DNA of 64,000 bases from Bisporella sp. PMI_857 (GCA_021307315.1 JAJSPD010000086.1:62001-126000), one strand, 5' to 3'. Positions 1-11,624 are shown, numbered from the stretch's first letter. A program made the numbers and translations. The notes: a model not told the origin generated them from the letters alone.

Positions 1-200
1 GACAGACCCTGGCTGTTACACAAACCTAGGAGAATCAATACAAGAACAAGTCAACCACCTACAACGAGCATACTAACACTGCGCAGAGATCGCGGTGTTA
101 CGTGCCTAGTAGGTACCGACTTGAGCAATTGAAAGTCACCGGAACAAGTATCTCTTATAGAGTGATGCAAACAATTAGTGATCGCTTTGGAAACATTCTT
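1..200 (+). repeat. Retroelement-derived segment (LTR tail plus internal piece)
   Basis: The first about 19 bases resemble the 3' end of the LTR family described at 56037-56454 (ending GGCTGTTACA). Bases about 31-170 recur as an inverted copy at 24121-24260 with only scattered differences, for example the shared run GCGCAGAGATCGCGGTG. No intact reading frame is present. It is probably internal sequence of an LTR element; which family is uncertain. Confidence 0.5.
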
Positions 201-444
201 TGTTGTAACTCAAGGCGAACAGGGATCTCGATCCGTAGATCTCAGGAAGAGGGACTCAAAGGTGTGAACGGCTATCAATTGTTATAATAAAGAGAACAAG
301 TTACAGATAGAAGAAAGGAAAGAGAGCAGTGCTTTATATACAGGAGACTGGCCAAGGGCCAGTGTAAGCGAGCCCTGTGGAGTCAGGGGCCGAGCCCTAA
401 AAGGCCGAGCTCCAAGGGGCTCTAAGCGAGGTGGGGCCGTGACA
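201..444 (+). repeat. Solo LTR, family B
   Basis: Runs from TGTTGTAACTCAAG to GGCCGTGACA and is closely similar along its length to 50568-50816 and, inverted, to 56991-57212. It contains a TATA-like CTTTATATAC motif. The 5-bp flanks (TTCTT and AATAA) do not match, so the target duplication is lost or this copy was rearranged. It abuts the SDR fragment that follows and may be what removed the 5' half of that gene. Confidence 0.75.
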
Positions 445-449
445 AATAA

Positions 450-816
450 GGCGTAATAGGTCTCACCCAAGCCTGCGGTTCCGAAAGCCTCTTCGCAACG
501 GATAACACCACGGTCAACCGCATCTGTCCAGCCTTCTTCATCACAGATCATGTGTCCACCACATGTTCGTGATAAGTGGCCGCAAGAACATGTCACGCAT
601 ATGAGCACAGTTCTCAAAGCTATAGAAAAGTTCCTGGATAATGATGAGATGACGGGACAAGTGATGGAGTTGAGTTTGGAACATGTGCATTTTAGAGAGC
701 CGCATCCGTTTTTGGACGATAACATGAGGTGGATTGCGGTGGAGTCGGGAAGCTTTTTGGATGAGGCGTGTCAAGAACCGCCGAAGGATAAGTTTGGTAG
801 TGAGGAGAAGGTGTGA
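450..816 (+). pseudogene. Short-chain dehydrogenase (SDR), 3' fragment
   Basis: Translation from 450 reads GVIGLTQACG and then NTTVNRICPAF, the pattern that follows the catalytic YxxxK helix of classical SDRs (normally a G-V-x-G-L-T helix followed by N-x-T-V-N-x-V-C-P-G). The frame then shifts near 550-570. The C-terminal tail continues in the next frame (about 88 residues, KWPQEHVTHMSTVLKAIEKF onward), resembling fungal 15-hydroxyprostaglandin-dehydrogenase-like SDRs. The N-terminal half with the TGxxxGxG cofactor loop and the catalytic Tyr/Lys is absent, replaced by the solo LTR ending at 444. It is a truncated, frameshifted remnant with no expected enzyme activity. Family assignment is by pattern recognition. 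Confidence 0.6.
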
Positions 817-1343
817 GGATCGGACGAGGGTGGCTTTCCATGCGGAGGTAGCTTATTTCCCACTTTTGCTGCCAAATTGATCCCTTCGAACTTCGACGTT
901 CCCGAGCCTGCGATGCATGTGGGTATCTTTTTGTCACAGTGCGGAGGCGGGGTAGTTTACCCCACCAACCCTCCCCCCCCCGCATTGGTGACGACGGGGC
1001 ACGGGCTGATGACCAAATCTTTATTCTTCTACGGACTGTGCATCATCTGGTACCGGCTGTCAGGAAGACGTGGCTTGCATAATTTCATACGGCTTTTCAT
1101 AACTACCAATGCAGATACCATTCAATTATATTCTTGGCCTGAGTATCAATCCTCGACCTCAGTATCAGTTCTGCTATCCCAGATCTCTGATCTGGCTTCC
1201 GTGGTAGAAATCGCATATGTTTTCCGTAGTATAAATCGTCCCCACCACATCCAGCCCAATGAAATATAAGATGCTCTTGAGACTGTCCTACATCATGCCT
1301 TCCATTGTTGACTTGGAATCGCTAACTCGCTTCCATATACAAC
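817..1343. other. Intergenic, nothing recognised
   Basis: The open frames here are short and show no family motif. A poly-C run lies near 972-981. This is the 3' flank of the minus-strand gene ending at 1344. Confidence 0.5.
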
Positions 1344-3056
1344 TCACAAAATGATGCAACACTTGGTATCCTCCTGTTCAACGTCATGTATGGCATGTAG
1401 ATGCTTATACAAGTCGTAAATATCATCGAAGATGAACTGCGGATCGATCGGTGTTCCAATTTCCCATTTACAGCAATACCCAAAATACAATTTCGCGTTC
1501 CCATTCCTATCTTTTGCACTCCTATGAACCGCCGGCAAATGGTGAGACACAGCGTAATGCTCATGAACAGGGCATGGCCAGGAGGGGCCGTCAGATCTCC
1601 ACGGCACCTGAGGATCAACGATGTTATGTCTCTCGGTGGCTCCGTCCCATATAATCTTACCTTCGCAGGAGCGGCACGTAAAAACCAACGATCGCTTTAT
1701 ATGCCAGCGTCCAACGGCAGCCATGTCTGTATTCGGAAGCATCAGAGTTGTAGTGAAACACGGTTCGTTGGTTGGGCGTAAGCGCTGGAAGAGTTGAAGC
1801 TGCTCGTTGCCGATATGCCAGCGGTAGTGAGCGACAGATGCTAGAACCGTGTCCACCTCGAAGACTTTGTCATTATCAATGAGCTTGCGGCACTCCCAAT
1901 AAAACTTCTCGTTCAATTGCTCGACCTGGTCAGCGAGTCCTTTTACTGCGAGTTCTTTGTTCAATTTAGTTTTGTTTTGTTTACTCAAGGTGGAAGAGAG
2001 GAAACTGAAATTCACCGTCTGAACCTGTCCCTGTCCCGTAGCTTCCGATCCTCCAATTGGCCCTCATATTCTCGTCTTGAAAAACTGCCATATTCTCTCT
2101 GATATTCTCTGCGGCATCATTAATAGCCTTGACCATCTTTCCGCAGTCTGTTTCCGGCATGGCAACCGCTCTAGGTCGAATTGCCAATGGATTAGGGTCT
2201 TTGTACCTTGGATGATTCTCCACGATATCTCCTGTACACTTCAAATATGAATGCACTTAAGCATTAATTCCTCAGCATCGGCGGCTTTGAGAAGCCTTTT
2301 ATTGAGCTGATGGAGTGTTTTTGTCATCATATTCTGGCATTTCCAAACCATGTCTTCAAGCTTGGAAAAGTTGGGGGCCACACATATGCCTTGGCGCGGA
2401 TACAACAGTGACGCGGGACCAACAAGGCCTTCGAGGAGGTTTACGGCAGCTACCAGAAGCTCATCCGCGGCAGTTTCTCATCAAATTAGTACGTCTTGTC
2501 TATCCCTAACAAACTTGGAAGCAAGACATCAGACCGAAGCAGGATGACAACTTCTTGATTTCTGATATAAAGCAGACATATGAGACTCCAGAATGATGAT
2601 GTCTTATCAAACATCGATTAGGAGAGGATACAAAAGGAAAAGAAACTCACGATCACCAGCCTCTGCTCTCGGGTTATACAAGAAATGGTCCGTATTTTGC
2701 CTAACCCTTCTCGCAGAATTATTCAAAATCTTCCTGAAAGCCTCGAGCTTGTTCTTTTCCTTCCCGGAGAGAGTTTCGGGAGTATAATTGAAGTCATCGA
2801 CGAGATCATCCCAGAAGAATTGGAGGATCTGGCAAACATCTTTGACCTTCTTCAGGTCGAGATTCGTTTCTAGAGCCTGACGGGCCAGACTCTGTATGCA
2901 GGTCTGGGAACGCACGTTAAAGGGAGCGACCTTGCTTAGGTTGATTGTTGTGGTACTGAGCTCCGGTTTGAAGTTGAGCGACGGAGGGAGGTTAGCTGCT
3001 GCCTCGTGGATTATTGCGCGGAGTACGTGGTCTGGTTTATAGCCTTGTTGGTTCAT
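1344..3056 (-). CDS. Uncharacterised fungal protein with C-terminal CaaX box
   Basis: Proposed exons are 3056-2651, 2476 to about 2257, about 2255-2016 and 1945-1344. The first intron has a GTGAGT donor and a TACTAAT branch site close to its AG; the last is 70 nt with GTGAAT..CGCAG. Both splices keep frame. Near 2255 the frame changes with no credible intron, so there is either a frameshift or an unusual splice. The protein is mostly helical and charged, with a Cys pair (CRSC) and a CPVH motif in the C-terminal third, and its last four residues are CIIL after another Cys. That fits a CaaX prenylation site (X = Leu favours geranylgeranylation), suggesting membrane attachment. No family is recognised and no function is proposed. 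Confidence 0.55.
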
Positions 3057-3693
3057 TGTGCTGTTTGCTGTCGATCTGATCAGGTTGATGAATTCAGCAT
3101 ATCAAGTTTGTATGTAACTTGATAATATTACTCTAGTAGGAGAATATTCTGAACTGTATTATTCATGAGATGGCTGGTCTCAGCTGGACCTGGAGCTGAA
3201 AGAGAATATCAGGCTAGCACGTCTCTTCGAATATTGGGGCGGCCGTGGCGTCACTAGCTGTCCAGATTGGGAACTTGGGAAACAATCAGGAAATGTCTCA
3301 GTGCAAACCGGGCGGTGATTCCATCTATAAATAGAAGAGATTCTGAACCAACATAGAGGCGTTCAATCACATCTATAGAAAAGTAGAGAAACTTTTTCTT
3401 ATGCGCCTCGGGGTAAAGCCAACAATCACCACGGGATGCGAACCAGTATCTGAAACAAGACGACGTGGGCATCAGCCTCACATTACAGGTTAGAGGATAG
3501 TGGGAATAACAATAACAGGCCTTCTTTCTGCATTTGTCATTTGTCTTTAATCACACCTTCCCAGGCTTGCTTTCCATGCTCTCAGCGACCGCTCGGAGCA
3601 GGGACCGACCACCTTACCACATTGATTCATAAATCAATATCCTATCTGACTCTCATAGTTCTCTGCTTGGTCATTACCTCCTAACTCGCGGCT
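3057..3693. promoter_or_regulatory. Divergent intergenic region
   Basis: About 640 bp between the starts of two divergently transcribed genes (3056 minus, 3694 plus), so it should hold both promoters. No diagnostic operator was recognised. Confidence 0.4.
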
Positions 3694-4911
3694 ATGGGTT
3701 TGCTATTCGCAAACCTTACTACAACTCTAAAATGCGGAAACGAGACGAACCCGATAAACTGCGGGTTTGTAAACCAGCCAACAGTTCGCGGATCAACCCA
3801 GATCATAATCACCTTTCTCGTGCCGATGATTTCGACAGCATTCGGCACACTGTTTATGAATGCATCTCTCGCCTGGTGGAGAAAAGGGATGGATTTCGTA
3901 CTCAGGTTGTTTTTCCCGGAGATCAGCCTCTGGCATATTACGGAAGAGGAGATCCTGCGCACCCAATACCTCAAACATTTACATGCCATTGGTTTCCTCT
4001 CGGCTACACGACAACAGCTCATGTCCATACAACAGGGAAAGCTGTTTCTTGCAGGACCCCGACCTACCATAGAACACGAACTCCCAGAGAGTAATTATGG
4101 TATGAAGGGAGCACCTGCTGTGTCTGCGCAGGATATTACGGTATTGGACGAGCCTCAAGCTGCTATAAGATGGTGCTCTGAAACACCCAATGAAGGTTGT
4201 ATTCAATTGAAGATTGAAAACGTTAGAGCCTATCAACACTTGCTCGGGTCCTTGCCGACTGGAAAGCAAACCTGGAAAGGAATTGGGTATCCAGATATCG
4301 GAACATCGCTGTTGACGTTACAGCTAATCTGGCTTCTCACAACTATCGCCCTGCGGCTGGCGAGTGGTTACAAAGTCTCCTTGTTAGAGCTATACTGCCT
4401 CTTCTCTCTCGTCGCCTTCGTTGCTGAGCGGATCGTTACGCAGCTCAATATCCCAGCTTGGAGCCAGTCGGTTGTGGTTTGCGCAGTCTCCTCTGCATAT
4501 AACAGTCGAATCGATTCCATGGACAAGAAGCTTCTTCCTGAGACGTGGAAAGGATATTTCACGATCATTCCCTTACTTCAGTTTCTTGGGTGGCCGGTAT
4601 TTATGTTTGTTTATGCTGCCAAATCTGGACCACACGATGGGGCCGGCCTCACCTCCATCACTAATGCGGTATGTTTCGCTGCCGGGGGTGTTTACTGTTC
4701 TGCTTTTCTTTGGGCATTCGTTGGTAGCGCTCTAGGAGGTTCGAAGTCGTGGGGTTTTTTGAAGTACGGCCCATTTGCTATAGCGGGTTTTGCGTTCTTC
4801 TTGAGCAAGTTCTTGGTCTTCTTTTTAGGAATCACTCAAGCTTTGCAGGGCGATAGAGATATTTTCTTAGTCCCTGCAAAGCAGTGGAATATTCCTCATA
4901 TTAGCGGATAG
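3694..4911 (+). CDS. Uncharacterised multi-pass membrane protein
   Basis: Single exon, ATG to TAG, 405 residues. Hydrophobic stretches at about residues 36-57, 203-223, 229-246, 288-308, 322-346 and 357-380 predict about six membrane spans, with a soluble region of about 140 residues between the first and second. The N-terminal about 30 residues have two Cys (KCGN and NCGF) in an Asn-rich segment that could be extracytoplasmic. No transporter signature (MFS, ABC, PTH11) is present. The architecture resembles lineage-specific fungal membrane proteins, but I cannot name a family. The reading frame is intact, unlike most neighbours, so it is probably a live gene. Confidence 0.65.
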   Translation: MGLLFANLTTTLKCGNETNPINCGFVNQPTVRGSTQIIITFLVPMISTAFGTLFMNASLAWWRKGMDFVLRLFFPEISLWHITEEEILRTQYLKHLHAIGFLSATRQQLMSIQQGKLFLAGPRPTIEHELPESNYGMKGAPAVSAQDITVLDEPQAAIRWCSETPNEGCIQLKIENVRAYQHLLGSLPTGKQTWKGIGYPDIGTSLLTLQLIWLLTTIALRLASGYKVSLLELYCLFSLVAFVAERIVTQLNIPAWSQSVVVCAVSSAYNSRIDSMDKKLLPETWKGYFTIIPLLQFLGWPVFMFVYAAKSGPHDGAGLTSITNAVCFAAGGVYCSAFLWAFVGSALGGSKSWGFLKYGPFAIAGFAFFLSKFLVFFLGITQALQGDRDIFLVPAKQWNIPHISG

Positions 4912-5507
4912 TCGGAATATAAATGTTTATTTTCCCTTCCTTTTGCTTTACTAGAGCTATACTAATAGTATCTACCAATGGCTATCTATCCTCTGCTTAT
5001 ACCAATAATAACAAATCAATTCTCTATATATCCCGAATGTCCCGAAACCGCCGTTATAAAGTGCGCTCTAGTTGCTATTTCTTCTGAGGCAAGCTGGTAA
5101 AAAGACCATCCAGTTTGCAAAGATCAATTTGTATATATTATAGATCCATCATTAACTTATTTATCTACTCAGCTTCTATTCTATTAGCAATTCTCGAAAC
5201 AGCTGAAATCGCCAATCTGCCGTTCCTATAGGTAAAAGGAGGAAATGCTGCCACCCGGCACTAGGATAGTAATAATAATCGCATATAGGTGATTCGGGAG
5301 ACTTCCATATATCCTTCTATCCTAGAAATAGAGCGATTTAGGAATGAGTATTTGCACTACTAGAAAAAGCGAGAGGCAATGTTCGCCAGCCGCACCTATC
5401 GTACCAGTAGGCTCGCTTCATGCTGGACACTCTATCAGTTCTTATTTCCTCCTGCAACCCATTTCTTAACATGTCTTGAACATTGACAACCTCTTCCAGC
5501 CATAAAA
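4912..5507. other. A+T-rich intergenic sequence
   Basis: No gene recognised. The sequence is rich in TA steps, especially 4930-5190. It separates the membrane-protein gene from the ABM-type pseudogene. Confidence 0.4.
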
Positions 5508-5900
5508 ATGCCAGTCACCGAACTCGCTATCCTCCCTCTCATCCACGCGCTCACATCGTCTAATCCCACTCTCCTAACCTCCATCATTGAGAAACTTCGA
5601 ACTGCAAAGCAGCCCTATAGCTTGCATCCGGATACACATTCGTTTCTTTCCAGCAAATCGAGGAACCAGCGATCATCTACATCATCAGTAAATAGGAATC
5701 AGCTGCCGCGCATAAGGAGTTCTTGCCCTCGAAGGAGAACTTGGCCTTACTAGAGCTTTTCAAAGATGATATTGTGATGCAAGGCGAAGAAGGGAAGAAG
5801 GTGGCGATGTGGCATTTGGGTGCTGATATTTTTGGTTTAAAGCTAACGAGGATGGGTGAGAAGAGTGTGCTTAGAGCTCTTGTGATTAGTAAGTATATTT
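5508..5900 (+). pseudogene. ABM-type (dimeric alpha/beta barrel) protein, degenerate
   Basis: The start at 5508 reads MPVTELAILPLIHAL. After a frameshift near 5630 a second frame reads FQQIEEPAIIYIISK, a TAG stop (5693-5695), then ESAAAHKEFLPSKENLALLE. This is the pattern of small fungal antibiotic-biosynthesis-monooxygenase-like proteins (a W-x-S-x-x-A-H-x-x-F motif followed by a helix). The stop sits where the family has Trp, consistent with TGG to TAG. A GTAAGT donor at about 5890 and a GCTAG acceptor at about 5946 suggest a former intron. With one nonsense and one frameshift it should not encode a working protein. Such proteins are often enzymes or accessory proteins in specialised metabolism. 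Confidence 0.5.
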
Positions 5901-5945
5901 GAGGTGTCATTGTCACCATCTGAGCTGCTCTCAACCTCTTTGCTA

Positions 5946-7208
5946 GGTCATCGTAGTATGGCGCACTAATACCGTGCTTTTCTCGGCACTCTTGCGACCC
6001 TTACAGACTCTGTCATCGATAAGGCATCGCTATACGGGGAAATTTCATATAAAATAGACGATCAAAACGGTTTTTACATTACTACCCGGGGGTCTACTCT
6101 AAAGATTCTCCTTCCATCGAGCATTGCTGGTATAAATTCGGCTCTATGACGCTCCCGCCAGTTCCAACATGCATTCCATCTTACAGTTGGCTATTGTGTT
6201 AAGCGCCGCCACATTCAAAATATGCTACACAGGAAGAGTGCCGATTTCTTGATGAGCGAAGAACAGTGACCTTAGATCATAAGTCACAAATTTAAAACTT
6301 GGTATGGTGGTTTTTAAAATTGGAAAAGTAAGGTGCAATGTCAGAATGGGTGAAGCACTTCAATTTCCTAGACGGCCGAAATGCACAGCTGAAGGGAACG
6401 GCGGTTAAACTGGCGCAACAATAGGACTCGGTGATATATGGGAAGGTGTGCTCGCTTATGATTGGTTTAATGCATGAGGTGACCATCGCCCGAAACAGCC
6501 TTCCGGAAGCGCGCTTGATATCCGCCGTTTTCATATATAAAAGCATCAACTCGGAATTTCAGATTTGGGTTTTGTACGTCTTGTTCTCAGATCTTGGAAA
6601 TACCAACTTTCTATTTTAAGCTAAGAACGCCCTTTTGCACAACAGCGGCCGCACAAACCTTACTGTTATCCAATCTGTATACACACACACAATTTATTCC
6701 GCCCGGCGGGCCTAACCCGAAAGGGCAACTATTACTGATCTACTAATACATTTCCTAAGATGACTCCTGATCTTATTACAGCCCTTACAAATTCCCTTTC
6801 TAGTTTATATCTTCTCACATCTGCTAATATCCCTGCAGGTTCTCGTGGGTTAGTAATGTTGTTAGTAGGCTTGCTTGAAAGCCGTTCTCTAAGTGTTCAG
6901 CATTCTATCTTCGGCAACTGAAGCGTGTTTACCATATATGGCACGAGGTGATTGCTGTGGTTTGAATTGAGTAAAGTGTAATGTCGGGTTTGCCTTATAG
7001 TTAAGTTACTTTGAGTCGGCCTGTAGCTATTGCAAACCGTATTGTTGCTCGTACGGCTTCTAGGTTCGGGGTCCATTTTTGATTATCTAATGGCAACTTT
7101 CCTCCTAGGTAAAATGATAAGTTCCCTTTCTGAATTTCTGTGCACTGTAGCATCTCTGTTCGCTGGGCTGTCTATTCCTTGCATCGGAAGAGAAAGCTCT
7201 ACTGTTTC
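5946..7208. other. Intergenic, no gene recognised
   Basis: A promoter-like CATATATAAAAGC lies at about 6531-6543, and a weak 47-codon frame starts at 6761, but neither leads into a recognisable gene. A CA-rich microrepeat sits near 6680. Probably decayed sequence between fragments. Confidence 0.35.
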
Positions 7209-7389
7209 TGTCGGAATACCTACCACGTAGCAAAAGGCGTAGTAGCTGTGACTACGCTCTTGCTTGTGTGGTTTTGATATTCGTTGATTCATTCTAAGCT
7301 ACGGCCTATTGCCAGGTAGATATATGTGACGGAAGACCTACAATCCTCGCGATATGGAACGCGTGAAGCTATATACACGCATTCCAACA
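7209..7389 (+). repeat. Solo LTR, family C
   Basis: Runs from TGTCGGAATACC to GCATTCCAACA, 181 bp, with imperfect terminal inverted ends. Near-identical copies lie at 25779-25959 and 58024-58207 (plus) and 33902-34086 and 46990-47169 (minus). The 5-bp flanks here (GTTTC and CCAAC) do not match. The end form TGTTGGAAT..ATTCCAACA is typical of Ty1/copia LTRs. The next pseudogene begins directly at its 3' edge. Confidence 0.8.
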
Positions 7390-7847
7390 CCAACACATCG
7401 CTACAAGATCCAAAACTCGATCCCAGAGGGAAAACAGCTCAGGCACGCGTTCGACTGTGTCGGCGGCACGGATGTCTCACTTCTGGAAACCGTAGTCGCA
7501 AAAGGAAGGACTCTTTCCTTGGCCCAACCTCCAACAAAACAGAGTCCAGATCATCACGTCAGGATGGTAGTTGCAGGAGTTATTCACGGCAATCTTGTGG
7601 CAGAACAAGCAGCAAGTTTCAAATTGCAGACGGGGTCGCAACGAAAGATAGCGATGGAGCCACAAGGTTAATGAAGATTATGGAATGGACGCTGGCGGAG
7701 GCGGGGAAGAAATACAAGCCACCGAGAGTTAGGAGGATGGGCGGGAGGGGTATGCATGATGCTTTTGATGCTTTTAGTGTGATGAGGTCGAATCAGATTT
7801 CGGGGGAGAAAGTTGTTTGGAGGATGGCGGAGACTCCTGGGTTGTAG
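7390..7847 (+). pseudogene. MDR / quinone-reductase-like oxidoreductase, 3' fragment
   Basis: After the LTR edge the frame reads IPEGKQLRHAFDCVGGTD, the Rossmann-fold segment of medium-chain dehydrogenases in which the substrate-domain fold resumes. It ends at a TAA at about 7669. The C-terminal helix of the family continues in another frame (MKIMEWTLAEAGKKY, later NQISGEKVVWRMAE) up to a TAG at 7845-7847. The N-terminal catalytic domain is missing, removed at or before the solo LTR. It is a frameshifted, 5'-truncated remnant. Neighbouring oxidative enzymes (esterase, two P450s, SDR and ABM fragments) suggest it once belonged to the same set. Confidence 0.6.
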
Positions 7848-7908
7848 ATAGGGTTCGGGATTTGATTTCAAGCTTGGGTCATCTTCAATAGCTAGTTATA
7901 AAAATTCT

Positions 7909-9691
7909 CTATATGTCCATCATAAATGCATCCCATGCAGCAGCCAGCTTATCCAAACCAACAACCTTCCCAATCTCAAAAATATTCTGTCTTCTTCCTC
8001 TTGTCGCAACTTTCAAGTCCGCGACCCTCTCACTTGATGGCCCGAAAACCTTCACTTGCGCCTTCACCTCGTCATATTCAGCCCACGGCATCTTACCATT
8101 AATAAACAAAATAAAACTCTCTGCAAACCCCTCCGCAACAGCCTTTTGCTCATCATCCAAAAACTCATTGTAATTCTGGAAAAGATAGGCGACATCAAGA
8201 ACATGTGTAGCTCTCCCTTTCCATGGACCGTCCCAGGGATTCGGCTCGTCGAAATAGTACACGAACTTCTTTCCCGGCCAGCCTTTGGCAAATGTAGAGG
8301 TGGGGGCGTGGAGTGCGATATCGTTGGCGAAATTGAGGATTCCGAGGAAGGCTTCGTCGTCGGACATGTCGGAGCGGATGTTGTATGCTTGTAAAACCGA
8401 GTCTGCCGCGTCGGGGAGCGATTTTTGGATTGAGGTGGTGAATGCTGCTCCGCAACCAGCTTTTCGGGAGTGAAGCATGAAGCTGAATATGCTTCCCTGT
8501 TCCCATGATGAGCTGTGGTTCTTGATACATCCGCCTTCCTCTCATAGTCAAGCAACTTACATCGAATTCAACATCGCCAATCAGCAATTCAACGGACGTG
8601 TTGCCCGGCAATGCGGCGGAAGCCTTCGAACCCGCCTCTTCAAAAGAAAGTCGGTTGGGTATAATATCGCCGTCAACGGAGGGTCCCAAGGGAATCTGAG
8701 GTCCAAGTTTGCCTATAATCTCATCCATTGGTGTTTCCAGAAGCTTTTTGATCCTTTCCTCTGGACCAAGTTCTTGAATCCCAAGTGCTTCAAGCACAGA
8801 GTTATACGCAAACTCGGTGGCTGGAGGCGGTAGTGTCTTGAGCATCAACGAAGTACCACTCATAGCAATGAATCGTTTGAAAAGTGGCTCCTTGGACTGC
8901 AGATGAAAGGTTGCCGAAACTTGTAGCCGGTCAATACAGGGCTACTATCCAGGAGAGAAACTTACCGGCGCCAGCACTCTCGCCCATCCAGGTGACATTC
9001 GAACCATCACCGCCAAATCTTGAGATATGCTTCTTGATCCAACTTAAAGCTACTTTCTGATCCCGCAACCCGTTGTTCGGTTTATACCCCGCTTTGACCA
9101 ATTCCCCGGAGGTGAGAAATCCAGTTACGCCGAGTCGGTAGCTGCCCCCGAGTCAACCTCTATATATCCAGGCAAGAAATGGAAATTATACTTCACGCCC
9201 ACTCCGATAACCGGAAGGCCCTTCTCCGCAGATAATTTGACGAACTTCGCAAGGTCATATTGGGGCCACGCATTGGAACCAAGGTGGAATCCACCACCAT
9301 GAAAGAATGCAAACACTGGCAGATTCTTTGCTACTCCGTTTCCAAGTTCTGGAACTGATATATTCAGGTTCAAGCAATCGATGTCTGATTGTGGGAGTTC
9401 GGGATGTGGGATTGCATGCTGGATGATGTTGAATTCCATATCACATCCGCTCGGTGGACTGGGAGCCGTCGGCCTACGATCTGATATCAGCATATCCCAA
9501 AATGTGCTGGATGGGAATGAGAGGTACCCAAGTTTGGTTGCATCGACCGAGCTTCCAGGTGTGCCATCATACAGTTTCGCTGCTGATAATCGGTTTTTGA
9601 GTGATGCATATTTGATTCCTAGGTATTGAGTTACACCACCCACGGACACGCCTGTCAAGTCACCGAAAGAAGAATGCTTCAAGACCGCCAT
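7909..9691 (-). CDS. Type-B carboxylesterase / lipase
   Basis: Exons 9691-9192, 9141-8966, 8919-8561 and 8520-7909 join to 1647 nt (548 residues), a normal length for the family. The three introns (50, 46 and 40 nt) each restore frame through a conserved motif: VGVNYRLGVTGF, GESAGAVSATFHLQ and GDVEFDNHSSSW. The oxyanion loop HGGG is at residues 131-134 and the nucleophile Ser is at about 222 in GESAGA. The probable His is in the THVLDVAYLF segment near the C-terminus. There is no clear signal peptide, so it is probably intracellular. The start at 9691 (MAVLKHSSFG) is preferred because upstream codons are non-homologous. The enzyme hydrolyses carboxylic esters; its substrate is unknown. It is divergent from the P450 at 10088 across about 400 bp, suggesting co-regulation. 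Confidence 0.88.
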
Positions 9692-10087
9692 TTTGAAAAA
9701 AATTTTGACCCTTTGGAAAATATTGGAAGGCAAACGAGGGTTTTGAAGATGCAGAAAGTTTCTGGGTGGACTGTCTGCATATGTCGTTTTTAATTGATCT
9801 CGAGGCGTTGAATGATACCAAGTACAATCACCAGCCTTTCCACTACCCTTCAAAAATAAACTCGCCCAACCCACTTGAGCTCCCCTCACTCGTCCCTCGT
9901 CAGTGTGTATATTGAGAGAAGATGTGGTTCCCTAGGTGGGGAGCCGAGCAGGGGAGGTTTCGCCTACGCCGTTTCTGCTCGTGATCCTGAATTGTTTTTT
10001 TTGGAACTCCATTCAAATAGTGCTTTTTAAATTCTACTCTCACCAACCCAATTGTTTTCACGGATTAAAGATTTTCTCCGAGACAGA
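9692..10087. promoter_or_regulatory. Shared divergent promoter (esterase / P450)
   Basis: About 396 bp separate the start codons of the minus-strand carboxylesterase and the plus-strand P450. A T-rich tract near 9990-10000 is the only notable feature. Co-regulation is inferred from arrangement alone. Confidence 0.45.
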
Positions 10088-11624
10088 ATGTTGGACCAAG
10101 CTTGCATTCCATTCGCAGTGGCTGTGCTGGTCCTGGGTCTCGTGAAAGTAATCGACGATTATACCAGGGGTTCGAAATACAAACTCCCGCTACAAGTCCC
10201 CGGAGTGCCGTTCTTCGGAAATGCACTGCAGATTCCTCCATCTCAGCAAGGTCCGTGGCCAAAGGAGCTGGATGATAAATATGGAGAAATGTGAGTAAAA
10301 AGAGTCCGAATTAAACAATCTTAAAGGTTTACTGTCAAACTCAACGGCCAGACATGGGTGTTTTTGAACTCGTCGCGAGTGGTCTACGATCTTATGGAGA
10401 GGAGAGCGGGAATTTACTGTTCTAGACCCCCATTTCCAATGACACAGGGTATTATGTCTGGAGACTCGAGAACCGTGTTGATGCCGTACGGGGAGAAATG
10501 GAGGGAAGTGCGGAAAGTCATGCACAACATCCTGGGCTCGCGGCAATTGAATCTCTACAAAGCTTTTCAAGAACTGGAATCAAGGCACCTTTTGTACGAC
10601 TACCTCCATAATCCGGATCGTTGGTTCTCGGCAAATGGACGATATTCGAATAGCGTTATCATGAATGTGGTGTTTGGAAGGCGTTCAGATCTTGGTGATC
10701 CAGATGTCGAGGAGTTGTTTGAGACTGTGGAGGAATTTCTGAGGGAACAACAACCCGGTATGAATCTCGTGGATGGATTTCCAATCCTGGCCAATTTGCC
10801 AAAACCGCTTCAATGGTGGCGACCAAAAGGGCAACGAATTTTTGAGAAAACTCGGAAGTGAGTCCAAATCCAACCTCATCGGCAACGATAGGCTAACACG
10901 CAAAAGCGTCTACAAGAGAGAGCTTGATAGACTTTCAGCAAAAATCGCTGCAGGAACAGCAAGGGACTGTTTTGCTATGGAGTTCTTTAAAGCCATCAAC
11001 TCAAAGACTGACGAAACACAAACAATCTTCACCCTGGGAACCTTGATGGAGGCAGGGTCTGATACGACACGAGTATCATTAGGACAGATCATTGCAGGAG
11101 CAGCAACCTACCCTGATTGGGTGGTTCGTGCCAGAGAGCAGTTGGATGCTGTATGCGGAGATGCACAAAGACTTCCGGAATTTGCAGACCGAAAGATCCT
11201 TCCCTACATAACAGCCGTTGTGAAAGAGGGCTTCCGGTGGAGACCTAACATCGCTGAGATTGGAGCACCTACTTTGTTGATCAAAGATGATGAGTATGAA
11301 GGATACAAGTTCAAAGCGGGGACAATCTTCACTTGGAATGCATGGGCGATTTCTTTGAGCCCGAAGGAGTATGAACAACCGGAGCGGTTCTGGCCTGAGA
11401 GATTTATGAATGAGGATCTGAACAATACGTTGAAAGGTCATTGGGCATTTGGGCCGGGGAGACGAGTCTGTGTTGGATGGAGCGTTGGCGAGAGCAATGT
11501 CTGGATTGCGATTGCACGCCTCATTTACTGCTTTGATTTTCACCAAGTCCCAGTAAGCATTCACAATCCGAATCAACTTGTTGAATTAGCTAACGATTCA
11601 CAGGGAAAGCCATTGATACCCTGA
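10088..11624 (+). CDS. Cytochrome P450, frameshifted near its C-terminus
   Basis: Exons 10088-10290, 10327-10857, 10907-11552 and 11604-11624. The ATG at 10088 precedes a membrane anchor (IPFAVAVLVLGLV) and the proline-rich LPLQVPGVPFFGN. All P450 signatures are present: I-helix MEAGSDTTR, ExxR as KEGFR, PERF, and the haem loop FGPGRRVCVG with its Cys ligand. After the third intron the frame meets TGA at 11622-11624. One base lost near 11614 would explain this, because the shifted frame continues with about 40 more family-like residues (DTLTIPQF to AAHAALIERD) to a TGA at 11741-11743. The last intron is 51 nt, so its retention also keeps frame and gives the same stop. The encoded enzyme lacks its C-terminal beta region and may be inactive. 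Confidence 0.75.

Noticed and set aside
282..725. 147-codon minus-strand frame
   Set aside because: Most of it is the antisense of the family B LTR and of the SDR fragment; no protein motif.
7326..7847. 173-codon plus-strand frame as one gene
   Set aside because: Its first part is solo LTR sequence and only the tail is MDR-like; a chance fusion.
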